Below are positions 43,463-52,265 of a DNA stretch of 64,000 nucleotides, in pieces. Each line of letters opens with the position of its first letter. Position 1 is the stretch's first letter. The notes under the pieces were generated by a model. That model saw nothing but the letters and a program-made list of their open reading frames with translations, did no database searches and had not been told where the DNA came from. A program made the position numbers and the translations under genes. This DNA is from Halorientalis sp. LT38 (lineage in GTDB: Archaea; Halobacteriota; Halobacteria; Halobacteriales; Haloarculaceae): NCBI RefSeq assembly GCF_037031225.1, contig NZ_JAYEZN010000001.1:3286001-3350000 (forward strand), in the 5' to 3' direction.

Positions 43463-44344
43463 TCACTCCCCGTCGTCGGCGTACCGCCGTTCGAGTTCTC
43501 TGTAGCCGTCGGCGTCGACCACGGCCTCGAACTCGTCGAAAGTGACGCCGTCGACCGACTCGGTCGTCCCCTCGTCGGCCAGCGTCTCGTAGGCGTCCGC
43601 CATCGCTTTCGTGGCGGCGAACAGCGCGGAGAGGGGGTAGACCGCCACGTCGAACCCGATCTCGTCCAGTTCCGCCGCGGAGAGTACGGGGGTCTTCCCG
43701 CCCTCGACCATGTTCGCGAAGGTCGGCGCCTCCACCTCGCTCGCGATCCGTTCGAGTTCGCCGCGGGACTCGGGGGCTTCCACGAAGACCACGTCCGCGC
43801 CGGCGTCGGCGAACGACCGCCCGCGCTCGATCGCTTCGTCCAGCCCGTCGGTCGCCCGGGCGTCGGTCCGGCCGATGATCACGAGGTCGCTATCGCGCTC
43901 CTCGCGTACGTCCGCGGCGGCGCGGATCCGCCGGACGCCTTCTTGCTCCGATACCACACGCTTCTCGTCCATGTGGCCACAGCGCTTGGGCCACGCCTGA
44001 TCTTCGAGGATGACGCCCGCCACGCCGGCGTCGAGACACTCGCCGACGGTGCGTCGGACGTTCAGCGCGGACCCGTAGCCGGTGTCGGCGTCGGCGACGA
44101 GGGGGACGTCGACGCTGCCGGCGATTCGGTCGATCCGGTCGACGTTCTCGGCCATCGACATGAGGCCGAGGTCGGGGAGGCCGAGCGTCGAGGCGGCGAT
44201 GCCGAACCCGGAGGTGAACAGGGCCTCGAAGCCGGCCCGTTCGGCGAGCCTGGCAGAGAGCGCGTCGTGGACGCCCGGGAGCGCCACGAGACCGTCACCG
44301 TCGAGCAGTGCGCGAAAGCGCGTCGCGGGCGGCTGTGCGGTCAT
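43463..44344 (-). CDS. Isocitrate lyase/PEP mutase family protein (PrpB-like)
   Basis: 293 residues, TIM barrel. Catalytic and metal motifs: PGVHDALSARLAERAGF, DADTGYG (metal-binding Asp), LEDQAWPKRCGH (the KRCGH catalytic loop of the isocitrate-lyase superfamily) and IIGRTDA. This is closest to methylisocitrate lyase or related C-C lyases, and the divergent propionyl-CoA carboxylase genes suggest a role in propionate or C3 metabolism. Oxaloacetate decarboxylase and PEP mutase-like enzymes cannot be excluded. The start at 44344 is the first ATG before the conserved core. Confidence 0.85.
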   Translation of the reverse strand: MTAQPPATRFRALLDGDGLVALPGVHDALSARLAERAGFEALFTSGFGIAASTLGLPDLGLMSMAENVDRIDRIAGSVDVPLVADADTGYGSALNVRRTVGECLDAGVAGVILEDQAWPKRCGHMDEKRVVSEQEGVRRIRAAADVREERDSDLVIIGRTDARATDGLDEAIERGRSFADAGADVVFVEAPESRGELERIASEVEAPTFANMVEGGKTPVLSAAELDEIGFDVAVYPLSALFAATKAMADAYETLADEGTTESVDGVTFDEFEAVVDADGYRELERRYADDGE

Positions 44345-44410
44345 GCCGACGACGAGGGCGCCCACCCGACTAAGCCCTGGCGGTTTGCCACCGCCGTACC
44401 GAGGTCGGAA

Positions 44411-44420
44411 AACATTTTTC
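44411..44420. promoter_or_regulatory. AT-rich promoter patch in the PrpB-like/pccB divergent region
   Basis: AACATTTTTC sits about 31 nt before the mini-ORF ATG at 44446 and about 70 nt before the PrpB-like ATG on the other strand. It fits a TATA element for the mini-ORF/pccB transcript. Confidence 0.45.
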
Positions 44421-44445
44421 ACACCGCTTCGTGTTCAGACCCAAG

Positions 44446-44481
44446 ATGGACGGATTCCGACGAGGGCGTGATCTGCGATGA
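44446..44481 (+). CDS. Eleven-codon Arg-rich leader ORF overlapping pccB
   Basis: ATG 44446 opens MDGFRRGRDLR and ends at TGA 44479-44481, giving a 4-nt ATGA overlap with the pccB start (44478), the same coupling geometry used between full genes in this window. The TATA-like patch is at leaderless distance (about 31 nt) from this ATG and not from the pccB ATG, which lies 63 nt from the patch. Four of eleven residues are Arg. It could couple or throttle pccB translation. Confidence 0.4.
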   Translation: MDGFRRGRDLR

Positions 44482-46028
44482 CGATCGAGGACCGGGTCGA
44501 AGAGCTGCGTGAGCGCAAGCGCCAGGCGGAGCTAGGGGGCGGCGAGGACCGCATCGAGGCCCAGCACGACCGCGGGAAGATGACCGCTCGCGAGCGGATC
44601 GACTACTTCCTCGACGACGGGACGTTCAACGAGGTGGACACCCTCCGCGAGCACCGCGCGACCAACTTCGACATGGCCGAGCGGGAGATGCCCGGCGACG
44701 GCGTGGTCACCGGCTACGGCGAGGTCGACGGGCGGAAGGTGTTCGTCTTCGCCCACGACTTCACCGTCATGGGCGGCTCGCTGGGCGAAGCGTTCGCCCA
44801 GAAGGTCTGTAAGGTCATGGACAAGGCCATCGAGACGGGCTGTCCGATCATCGGTCTCAACGATTCGGCCGGCGCGCGCATCCAGGAGGGGATCGACTCG
44901 CTGGCCGGCTACGCCGACATCTTCCACCGCAACCAGCTCGCCTCGGGGGTCGTCCCGCAGATCTCGGCGATCATGGGCCCCTGTGCCGGCGGCGCGGTCT
45001 ACTCCCCGGCCATCACGGACTTCATCATGATGGTTCAGGACACCAGCCACATGTTCATCACCGGCCCGGACGTGATCGAGACGGTCACCGGCGAGGAGGT
45101 CGGGTTCGAGGAACTCGGCGGGGCCCAGACCCACGCCAGCGAGTCCGGCGTCTCTCACTTCACGGCCCAGGCCGAGGAGGCGGCACTCGACGACATCGCC
45201 TATCTGCTCTCCTTCCTCCCGCAGAACAACGTCGAGGACCCGCCGCGGGTCGAGCCGTGGGACGACCCCGAGCGCGAACCCGACGACCTGATGGACGTCG
45301 TCCCGGACCAGCCACAGAAGCCCTACGACATGCGCGACGTGGTCGACCGGATCGTCGACGAGGGCTCCTTCTTCGAGGTGGCCGAGGCGTTCGCGCGCAA
45401 CCTAACCATCGGCTTCGCCCGGCTGGACGGGCACTCTGTCGGCGTCGTCGGCAACAACCCGCACGTCAACGCGGGGACGCTCGACATCGACTCCTCGGTC
45501 AAGGGCGCGCGGTTCGTCCGCTTCTGCGACGCGTTCAACATCCCCATCCTGACGTTCGTCGACGTGCCAGGCTTCATGCCCGGCACCGACCAGGAACACG
45601 ACGGGATCATCAAACACGGCGCGAAGCTACTGTACGCCTACTCCGAGGCGACGGTGCCGCTGTTGACCGTCATCACCCGGAAGGCCTACGGCGGCGCCTA
45701 CGACGTCATGGCCTCGAAACACGTCGAGGCGGACATGAACTACGCGTGGCCGACCGCCGAGATCGCGGTCATGGGCCCCAAGGGCGCGGTGAACGTCCTC
45801 TACGACGACGAACTCGCAGACGCCGACGACGTGGAGGCAAAGCGCCAGGAGCTGATCGACGAGTACCGCGACGCCTTCGCCAACCCGTACACGGCCGCCG
45901 AACGCGGCTTCGTCGACGACGTGCTGGAACCGAAGGACACCCGTTCCCGACTGATCACCGATCTCGAGATGATCCGCGGGAAGCGCAAGAACACGCCCGA
46001 CCGCAAACATGGCAACATCCCGCTCTGA
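44478..46028 (+). CDS. pccB: Acyl-CoA (propionyl-CoA) carboxylase, carboxyltransferase subunit
   Basis: 516 residues, a biotin-dependent carboxyltransferase with two crotonase-like halves. Seen: RGKMTARERIDYFLDDGTF, DFTVMGGSLGE, the oxyanion-hole GPCAGGAVYSPA in the N-half, and VDVPGFMPGTDQEH plus ITRKAYGGAYDVM in the C-half. It transfers CO2 from carboxybiotin to propionyl-CoA or acetyl-CoA. In haloarchaea it works with a small PccX subunit and a biotin carboxylase/carrier protein, both encoded nearby. Methylmalonyl-CoA made here feeds succinyl-CoA and the local sucCD reaction. An upstream mini-ORF overlaps its start. Confidence 0.95.
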   Translation: MTIEDRVEELRERKRQAELGGGEDRIEAQHDRGKMTARERIDYFLDDGTFNEVDTLREHRATNFDMAEREMPGDGVVTGYGEVDGRKVFVFAHDFTVMGGSLGEAFAQKVCKVMDKAIETGCPIIGLNDSAGARIQEGIDSLAGYADIFHRNQLASGVVPQISAIMGPCAGGAVYSPAITDFIMMVQDTSHMFITGPDVIETVTGEEVGFEELGGAQTHASESGVSHFTAQAEEAALDDIAYLLSFLPQNNVEDPPRVEPWDDPEREPDDLMDVVPDQPQKPYDMRDVVDRIVDEGSFFEVAEAFARNLTIGFARLDGHSVGVVGNNPHVNAGTLDIDSSVKGARFVRFCDAFNIPILTFVDVPGFMPGTDQEHDGIIKHGAKLLYAYSEATVPLLTVITRKAYGGAYDVMASKHVEADMNYAWPTAEIAVMGPKGAVNVLYDDELADADDVEAKRQELIDEYRDAFANPYTAAERGFVDDVLEPKDTRSRLITDLEMIRGKRKNTPDRKHGNIPL

Positions 46029-46029
46029 G

Positions 46030-46335
46030 ATGGCCGAAGATCAGTCTCCGGCAGAGGCCGGACGCGCGGAACTGCTCGCCGCGATCGAAGCCGCGCTCGA
46101 GGGGGCCGACGACGACGAGGCGGCCGCCGTCGCGGCCGCCATCGGCGCCCACGTCTGCGATCAGGAACTCGCCGCCGCGGCGGCGGCCGCCGAGACGGAC
46201 GAGGGCCCGAACTGGGCCGAGGGGAAGTGGGCGTTCGGGAGCAAACTCGCGCGCAAACGCCGCCGCTGGACCCGGGTGCGGACGGACGCGCCGAAGGATC
46301 CGTGGACTGCGGCCGGTCGTGCCGACCGGATGTAG
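46030..46335 (+). CDS. pccX: Acyl-CoA carboxylase small subunit (PccX-like)
   Basis: 101 residues, starting 1 nt after the pccB stop. An acidic, Ala-rich helical first half (ALEGADDDEAAAVAAAIGAH) is followed by WAEGKWAFGSKLARKRRRW, a pattern reminiscent of the small epsilon/gamma subunits of actinobacterial and haloarchaeal carboxylases. The Haloferax mediterranei enzyme needs such a third subunit (PccX). An in-frame ATG at 46009 overlaps pccB and is less likely as the start. Confidence 0.8.
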   Translation: MAEDQSPAEAGRAELLAAIEAALEGADDDEAAAVAAAIGAHVCDQELAAAAAAAETDEGPNWAEGKWAFGSKLARKRRRWTRVRTDAPKDPWTAAGRADRM

Positions 46336-46361
46336 GCGACCCCACGCGCCGCGAGCAGTTT

Positions 46362-46610
46362 TCAGGCCCGTGCGTGCCAGTAGTCGACGGTGCGGTAACA
46401 GAGGAACAGGACCGCGTTGAGCACGCCAGCCATCGCGAACGCGCCGCCGAGATGCCAGAACAGGCCGGCGAAGACGCCGATCTCCGTCAGGCCGAAGGCG
46501 AAGAACGCGGCGATGGCGCCCCAGACCAGCAATATGGCGGCGACGTACGCGCCGTCTTCGACGTACTCTGCGACCGACCGCGGCGACGGGATGGGTGGTG
46601 TTTCGGACAC
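46362..46610 (-). CDS. Small membrane protein, two TM helices, 82 aa
   Basis: GTG start; the polar N-terminus is MSETPPIPSPRSVAEYVEDG, then two TM helices (about 20-42 and 48-74) with FWHLGGAFAMAGVLNAVLFL. It resembles small haloarchaeal inner-membrane proteins of unknown role. It is inserted between pccX and the cupin gene, on the opposite strand to pccB and pccX. Confidence 0.7.
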   Translation of the reverse strand: MSETPPIPSPRSVAEYVEDGAYVAAILLVWGAIAAFFAFGLTEIGVFAGLFWHLGGAFAMAGVLNAVLFLCYRTVDYWHARA

Positions 46611-46671
46611 GACGACTCGTTCAGCCGCGCCCCTCGAAAAGTGAGGGGATAGGTCAAACGGCGACTGTACC

Positions 46672-47148
46672 CTAGACGCTCATCGTCTCGCCGCACTCCG
46701 GACACTTCAGACCGCCCTGATCGCCGGCGCCGAAGTCGACGCCCAGCGCGTCCACGTCGTCGCAGTTCGGACAGGGGACCGGGACGCGGATCTGCTCCCA
46801 GTCGTGGCGGCTGTCGGGGGCGCCGATGGCCAGCACCACCGCCTCCTCGTCCGTTTTGTTCTCGCCGTGGTGGTAGTCCCCGGGGGCGAACCGGATGGCC
46901 TCGCCCTCGTTCACCTCTCGCGATCCGTCGTCTGTGTCGAAGGTGACGGTGCCCTCGAGGACGTAGAAGACCTCCTCCTGGTCGAGGTGGGTGTGGTAGC
47001 CCCCGTCGGGGGCCTCGCCGGGCGCGAGCGTGTAGTGGTTCATCGCCACGTCGGTCGTGCCGAGGGCGGCGGCCAGCGCACGGCCGCCCTCCGTCGCGCC
47101 CGCCGGGTGCGGGAAGGTGTCCAGTTCCGAGACTGTGACGTGTTCCAT
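46672..47148 (-). CDS. Cupin-domain protein with C-terminal zinc ribbon
   Basis: 158 residues. The cupin motif YHTHLDQEEVFYVLEG supplies His52, His54 and Glu58 as metal ligands, with a second motif near PGDYHHGENK. The C-terminus adds a zinc ribbon CPNC...CPEC (about residues 130-155) that is not part of a normal cupin. A metal-dependent or ligand-binding role is likely. It lies between the carboxyltransferase and biotin carboxylase genes but on the other strand, so it is not part of that transcript. Confidence 0.8.
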   Translation of the reverse strand: MEHVTVSELDTFPHPAGATEGGRALAAALGTTDVAMNHYTLAPGEAPDGGYHTHLDQEEVFYVLEGTVTFDTDDGSREVNEGEAIRFAPGDYHHGENKTDEEAVVLAIGAPDSRHDWEQIRVPVPCPNCDDVDALGVDFGAGDQGGLKCPECGETMSV

Positions 47149-47245
47149 CGTACCGAATGGCTCAGTAGTCGGCGTGATAAAGATATGCAAACTCGACGGG
47201 GTATCGCGCGCCGAGGACGGCCGCCGCCATGCCGCGGTCGCATAC

Positions 47246-47252
47246 CTTTAAG
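47246..47252 (+). promoter_or_regulatory. TATA-like box for pccA
   Basis: CTTTAAG is centred about 28 nt before the ATG at 47277, the expected spacing for a leaderless mRNA. Confidence 0.5.
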
Positions 47253-47276
47253 GGGCAACTCGCGGTACTCACCGAC

Positions 47277-49127
47277 ATGTTCGATACGGTTCTCGTCGCG
47301 AATCGCGGAGAGATCGCTGTCCGGGTGATGCGCGCCTGCGAGGAACTCGGGGTGGACACGGTTGCTGTCTACAGTGAGGCGGACAAACATTCGGGTCACG
47401 TCCGGTACGCCGACGAAGCCTACAACGTGGGGCCCGCCCGCGCCGCCGACTCCTATCTCGACCACGAGGCGATCATCGAGGCCGCCCAGAAGGCCGACGC
47501 CGACGCGATCCACCCCGGCTACGGCTTCCTCGCGGAGAACGCCGAGTTCGCCCGCAAGGTCGAGGCCACCGAGGGCGTCACCTGGGTCGGCCCGTCGGGC
47601 GACGCGATGGAGCGACTGGGCGAGAAGACCAAGGCCCGCAACGTCATGAGCGACGCCGACGTCCCCATCGTCCCCGGGACGGACCCCATCGAGGAGCCCG
47701 AGGCAGTCCGGGAGTTCGCCGAGGAACACGGCTACCCCATCGCCATCAAGGCCGAGGGCGGTGGCGGGGGCCGCGGGATGAAGATCGTCTACGAGGAAGG
47801 CGAGATCGAGGAGCAACTGGAGAGCGCAAAGCGCGAGGGCGAGGCGTACTTCGACAACGATTCGGTCTTCCTGGAGCGCTACATCGAGAACCCGCGCCAC
47901 ATCGAGGTGCAGATCATCGCCGACCACCACGGCAACGTCCGCCACCTCGGCGAGCGTGACTGCTCGCTGCAGCGCCGCCACCAGAAGGTCATCGAGGAGG
48001 GGCCCAGTCCCGCCCTCGACGACGAACTCCGGGAGCAGATCGGCGAGGCCGCCCGCCGCGGCGTCGACGCCGCCGACTACTACAACGCCGGGACCGTCGA
48101 GTTCCTCGTCGAGGAGGACCCCGACCGGGACCCCGACGAGGTGCTCGGGGCGGAGACGGACTTCTACTTCCTCGAAGTGAACACGCGGATCCAGGTCGAG
48201 CACACGGTGACGGAGGAGATCACGGGCATCGACATCGTGAAGTACCAGCTCCGGGTCGCCGCCGGTGACGAACTCGACTTCGCGCAGGACGACGTCGAGA
48301 CCGACGGGCACGCGATGGAGTTCCGCATCAACGCCGAGAACGCCGCGAACGACTTCGCACCCGCGACCGGCGGCACCCTGGAGACCTACGACCCGCCGGG
48401 CGGGATCGGCGTCCGGATGGACGACGCGCTCCGGCAGGGCGACGACCTGGTGACCGACTACGACTCGATGATCGCGAAGCTGATCGTCCACGGGGCGACT
48501 CGCGAGGAGTGCATCGACCGCTCGAAGCGCGCGCTGGCGGAGTACGACATCGAGGGCATTCCGACCATCATCCCGTTCCACCGGCTGATGCTCACCGACG
48601 ATCCGTTCGTGAACGGCACGCATCACACGAAGTACCTCGACGAGGAACTCGACCCCCAACGCATCGACGAAGCCCAGGAGAAGTGGGGGAGCGCCGAGGG
48701 CGAGGGCGACGACGGGGACGAAGAGGTCGTCGAGCGGGAGTTCACCGTCGAGGTCAACGGCAAGCGCTTCCAGGTCAACCTCGAGGAGCGCGGCGCGCCG
48801 CCCATCCCGACCAACGTCGGCGACGGCGGCGGTGGCGGCGGGCAACCCCAGCGACCGGCCGGCGGCCGGGGCGGGGGGAACGACTCCGGCGGTGGCCAGG
48901 CCGCGGCGGCCGAAGGCCAGCAGGTCACCGCCGAGATGCAGGGCACGATCCTGGAGGTCAACGTCGAGGAGGGTGACGAGGTGGCCGACGGCGACGTGAT
49001 CTGCGTGCTCGAAGCGATGAAGATGGAAAACGACGTGGTCGCGCCCGCCGGCGGGACCGTCTCCCAGGTCGCCATCGCGGAGGGCGAGAGCGTCGACATG
49101 GGCGACCTGCTGATCGTCATCGACTGA
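47277..49127 (+). CDS. pccA: Acyl-CoA carboxylase biotin carboxylase/biotin carrier subunit
   Basis: 616 residues. The biotin carboxylase domain (1-450) includes [16 protein letters not shown], the Gly-rich ATP loop [11 protein letters not shown] and [24 protein letters not shown] linker with Gly-rich runs (about 515-560) leads to a biotinyl domain whose EAMKMEN motif carries the biotinylated Lys. It carboxylates biotin with ATP and bicarbonate. The carboxyltransferase (pccB) and PccX lie 1.3 kb upstream, and the biotin ligase birA follows. Confidence 0.95.
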   Translation: MFDTVLVANRGEIAVRVMRACEELGVDTVAVYSEADKHSGHVRYADEAYNVGPARAADSYLDHEAIIEAAQKADADAIHPGYGFLAENAEFARKVEATEGVTWVGPSGDAMERLGEKTKARNVMSDADVPIVPGTDPIEEPEAVREFAEEHGYPIAIKAEGGGGGRGMKIVYEEGEIEEQLESAKREGEAYFDNDSVFLERYIENPRHIEVQIIADHHGNVRHLGERDCSLQRRHQKVIEEGPSPALDDELREQIGEAARRGVDAADYYNAGTVEFLVEEDPDRDPDEVLGAETDFYFLEVNTRIQVEHTVTEEITGIDIVKYQLRVAAGDELDFAQDDVETDGHAMEFRINAENAANDFAPATGGTLETYDPPGGIGVRMDDALRQGDDLVTDYDSMIAKLIVHGATREECIDRSKRALAEYDIEGIPTIIPFHRLMLTDDPFVNGTHHTKYLDEELDPQRIDEAQEKWGSAEGEGDDGDEEVVEREFTVEVNGKRFQVNLEERGAPPIPTNVGDGGGGGGQPQRPAGGRGGGNDSGGGQAAAAEGQQVTAEMQGTILEVNVEEGDEVADGDVICVLEAMKMENDVVAPAGGTVSQVAIAEGESVDMGDLLIVID

Positions 49128-49172
49128 GCGACACCGGCACGCCTCCACCGCCGGATCGCCGCCGATCCGTCT

Positions 49173-49613
49173 TCACTCCCCGTGCCGCTCGACGACGAGA
49201 TCGGTGACCATCGTCATCACCGGCTCCCCGTCGACGTAGGCTGCGAGTTCGTAGTCGAGATAGCCGTGGCCGTCCGTGTGGTCCGGGACGGTCTTCTCGA
49301 GCACTTCGCCCCGGATTCCGAGGGTATCGCCGGGTCGGACGGGTTCCTCGAACCGGATCTCGCGGATGTACCGCGCGCCGAGGTTGGCCACGTCGTCGAG
49401 CCACCCCTCGACCCAGTGGTACATCGCGACGCCGATGGTGTGCAGGCCGCTGGCGATCAGGCCGCCGTGGACCGATTTCGCCGCGGCTTCCTCGTCCGCG
49501 TGGAACCGCTGGGGGTCCCACTGCTCGGCGAAGGCCACGATGTCTGCCTTCGTCAGGGTCTCCGCGCCGAAGGTTCCGGTCTCGCCGACGTCGACGTCCT
49601 CGAAGTAGCGCAT
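49173..49613 (-). CDS. MaoC-family dehydratase
   Basis: 146 residues, single hot-dog fold. The catalytic Asp-x4-His is WDPQRFH (Asp33, His38), and ASGLHTIGVAMYHW forms the long helix. The family hydrates enoyl-CoA, including mesaconyl-type or crotonyl-CoA substrates; mesaconyl-CoA hydratase homologues are in this class. The location between pccA and birA fits CoA-thioester chemistry. It is convergent with pccA and divergent from birA. Confidence 0.85.
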   Translation of the reverse strand: MRYFEDVDVGETGTFGAETLTKADIVAFAEQWDPQRFHADEEAAAKSVHGGLIASGLHTIGVAMYHWVEGWLDDVANLGARYIREIRFEEPVRPGDTLGIRGEVLEKTVPDHTDGHGYLDYELAAYVDGEPVMTMVTDLVVERHGE

Positions 49614-49692
49614 AGGCCCCGTTAGGACGGCGCCGTCAAAAACGCGGCGCGCGATCGGTCGCTTTTTCTCCCTCGGCGAGCCAGGAACTGGC

Positions 49693-50676
49693 ATGCAGGA
49701 CACGCGCCACGCGGTGCTCGACGCCCTCGCGGACGGACCGGTTTCCGGCCCGGACATCGCCGACCGGTTGGACGTCTCCCGGGCGGCGGTCTGGAAACAC
49801 GTCGAAGCGCTGCGGGACGCCGGCTTCGAGATCGCGAGCACCGACGCGGGCTACGAACTCGCCGCGGTGCCCGACTTCGGCGGCGAGGCCGTCGAGTTCG
49901 GGCTCGAGGCTCCCTTCGAGGTCGAGTACCACGACGCCGTCCCGAGCACGAACGACCGGGCGCGGGAGCTGGCGGCCGAGGGCCGAGAGGACGTGGTCGT
50001 CCTCGCGGACGAACAGCCCGGCGGGCGCGGCCGGCTGAATCGCGCGTGGTCCTCACCGTCCGGTGGAATCTGGCTGTCGATCCTCTGCCGGCCGACGGTG
50101 CCGCCGGCGGACGCGCCGGCTTTCACCCTCGCCGCCGCCGTCGCGACGACCCGCGCGGCCAGGGAGGCGGGCGTCGACGCGGTCATCAAGTGGCCGAACG
50201 ACGTTCTCGTCCCGACAGGGACGGGAGCCAGTCAGACGGAGTCTGACGACGTGCTGGTCCCCGACGAAGAGGGCGACACCCGCAAACTCGCGGGCATCCT
50301 CACGGAGATGGAAGGCGAGGCCGATCGGGTCTCATGGCTGATCGTCGGGATCGGGGTCAACGCGAACGTCGACGTGGCGGACCTCGTCGAGGGCGCGACC
50401 AGCCTGCGAGCCGAAACGGGCGACGTGGACCGGCGCGCGTTCACGCAGCGCTTGCTGGAGGAGTTTCACGACCTGCGGACGGATCTCGAGCGCGTCGTCC
50501 CGGCCTGGCGCGAGCACGCGGACACGCTCGGTCGCCGGGTCCGGGTCGAGACGCCCGGCGGCGAGGTTGTGGGGGAGGCCGTCGACGTCGAGTTCCCCGG
50601 GACGCTCGTCGTCGAGACCGACGAGGGTCCGGTGCGGGTGACGACGGGCGACTGCGAGCACCTCCGGCCCGTCTAG
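49693..50676 (+). CDS. birA: Biotin-[acyl-CoA carboxylase] ligase with N-terminal HTH (BirA)
   Basis: 327 residues. The winged HTH (about 3-60: LADGPVSGPDIADRLDVSRAAVWKHVEALRDAG) is followed by the catalytic domain with ADEQPGGRGRLNRAW (biotinyl-AMP loop), IKWPNDVLV and KLAGILTEME. A C-terminal SH3-like domain contains VETPGGEVVGEAVDV. It attaches biotin to the pccA carrier domain and, as the HTH is present, may also repress biotin genes. Its end overlaps the convergent uspA gene by 4 nt. Confidence 0.93.
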   Translation: MQDTRHAVLDALADGPVSGPDIADRLDVSRAAVWKHVEALRDAGFEIASTDAGYELAAVPDFGGEAVEFGLEAPFEVEYHDAVPSTNDRARELAAEGREDVVVLADEQPGGRGRLNRAWSSPSGGIWLSILCRPTVPPADAPAFTLAAAVATTRAAREAGVDAVIKWPNDVLVPTGTGASQTESDDVLVPDEEGDTRKLAGILTEMEGEADRVSWLIVGIGVNANVDVADLVEGATSLRAETGDVDRRAFTQRLLEEFHDLRTDLERVVPAWREHADTLGRRVRVETPGGEVVGEAVDVEFPGTLVVETDEGPVRVTTGDCEHLRPV

Positions 50677-51152
50677 GCTCTCATCTTCTGCTCGGGGTCG
50701 CGCTTTGGATCCTCGCGGCCCGGTTCGCCGACGCGGACGGTCATCACGGGGACAGGCGAACGGCGGACGACGCGCTCGGCCACGCTGCCCAGCAGGAGGC
50801 GGTCGATGCCGCCGCGGCCGTGGGTCCCCATGACGATCAGGTCGCAGTCGTCCTCGCGGGCGTGTTCGACGATCTCGGCGCTGGGTCGGCCCTCGGTGAC
50901 GATCCGCTCGACCTCGGCGCGGTCGTCGACGATCCGCTCGACGTCGTTCAGCGCCTCCACCCCGGCGTCGTAGAGGAGGCCGGAGATGCCGTCCCAGCCG
51001 GTCTCCATCGGCAGACTGGCCACGCTCGTCGAGTCGACGACGTACAGCCCGTGGAGCAGGGCGTCATCGCGGTCGGCCACCGCCGCTGCGTGTTCGACGA
51101 CGGGCTCCATCTCCGTCGAGCCGTCGGTCGGCAGGAGGATGCGATTGTACAT
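50673..51152 (-). CDS. Universal stress protein (UspA family)
   Basis: 159 residues, MYNRILLPTDGSTEME at the N-terminus and MGTHGRGGIDRLLLGSVAE as the ATP motif. It is the third UspA in the window. The convergent overlap with birA (4 nt) makes its 3' end share bases with the birA stop. An inverted repeat spans its start codon. Confidence 0.9.
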   Translation of the reverse strand: MYNRILLPTDGSTEMEPVVEHAAAVADRDDALLHGLYVVDSTSVASLPMETGWDGISGLLYDAGVEALNDVERIVDDRAEVERIVTEGRPSAEIVEHAREDDCDLIVMGTHGRGGIDRLLLGSVAERVVRRSPVPVMTVRVGEPGREDPKRDPEQKMRA

Positions 51153-51171
51153 TGTTATCTATTACCAATGT
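51149..51171 (-). promoter_or_regulatory. Inverted repeat overlapping the uspA start
   Basis: ACATTG (51149-51154) and CAATGT (51166-51171) form a 6-bp inverted repeat with an 11-nt AT-rich spacer overlapping the start codon at 51150-51152. It could be an operator or part of the promoter; the low-GC spacer stands out in this region. Confidence 0.35.
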
Positions 51172-51227
51172 CGATTCCCGAGCGGCATAACTGTTCCTGC
51201 TGGGGTCGAAAAGCCGGAGAGAAACTC

Positions 51228-52265
51228 TCACTCGGCTGTCTGGAGGACGACCTCGCGCACGTCGGCGACGCCGGCGCGGCGGACGACGGCACGGACGGCG
51301 TTCTGGTAGCCGGTGAGGTTGTCGGAATCGCCGTCGAGGACGAACAGCCGGGCGTCGCGGTCCTCTTCGATCACGCCGCAGTTCAGGTCCGCGATCTCGG
51401 CGCCGTGGTGGGTCGCCATCGCGAGGATCTCGCGGGCCGGGACGTCCGAGAGCTTGGCCGCGAACTCCATCTCCCGGAACATCGAGGGGCTGTTGAGCAT
51501 CACGTTGTCCGTCCCGAGCGCGACGGTCGTCCGTGAGGCGAGTTCGGCGATGTCGGGCGTGCCGACGCCGGTCACCAGGTTCGAGCGCGGGCAGACGACG
51601 ATCGGGACGTTCCGGTCCTCCACGCGATCGAGGTGGATGGGTTCGGGGTGGACCATGTGGACCAGGAAGTCCGGATCCAGATCCAGCGCGCCGTTGATGT
51701 CGTCGGGGTCGCGCTCGCCGGCGTGGATCCCGAACAGCTTTCCCGCCTTCCTGGTGGCGGTCCGTTCGCGGCCGAACTCCCCGTCGCGGGCCCCGCTCGC
51801 GCCGAACCCGTCGCCGGCCTCCATGGCCGCGATCTCCTCGCGACCGAGGGTGACCACGTCCACGTCAAGTCCCTCGGCGGCCTCGGCCATCGCGCGGACG
51901 CCGTCGACGCCGCCCTCGCGGAACTCGATGCAGGCGGCGGTCCCGCCCTGTCGCATATAGCCGAGGCTGCGCTCCATCGCGGCGACGGTCTCCTCGTGGG
52001 AAGCCTCCCGGAGCAGCCGGTGTTTGAGGCCGTCCGGTGGCGCGACGAGTTCGTCCAGGTCCAGCCCCTCGCCGGCCTCCTTGGCGATGGAGTCGCCGAT
52101 GTGCGTGTGGGCGTTGACGAACGCCGGCACGACGACATCGTCGCTCTCGACCGGTTCCTCCTCGACGCCGACGATCTGCCCGTCCGACAGGATCACCCGG
52201 CCTTCGATGGCCTCGAATGCTTTCCCTCGAAGGATCGTCCCCTCGAGCACGCTGCGGTCGCTCAC
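51228..52265 (-). CDS. Amidohydrolase-family protein
   Basis: 345 residues, GTG start overlapping the HD gene stop (GTGA). Visible metal-dependent hydrolase motifs: VNAHTHIGDS (first His pair), FGIHAGERDP, HMVHPEP, and LGTDNVMLNSPS with the catalytic Asp. It belongs to the cytosine deaminase/chlorohydrolase-like branch (deamination of a ring or similar). The substrate is unknown. The coupling to an HD phosphohydrolase suggests both act on nucleotides or nucleosides. Confidence 0.85.
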   Translation of the reverse strand: MSDRSVLEGTILRGKAFEAIEGRVILSDGQIVGVEEEPVESDDVVVPAFVNAHTHIGDSIAKEAGEGLDLDELVAPPDGLKHRLLREASHEETVAAMERSLGYMRQGGTAACIEFREGGVDGVRAMAEAAEGLDVDVVTLGREEIAAMEAGDGFGASGARDGEFGRERTATRKAGKLFGIHAGERDPDDINGALDLDPDFLVHMVHPEPIHLDRVEDRNVPIVVCPRSNLVTGVGTPDIAELASRTTVALGTDNVMLNSPSMFREMEFAAKLSDVPAREILAMATHHGAEIADLNCGVIEEDRDARLFVLDGDSDNLTGYQNAVRAVVRRAGVADVREVVLQTAE

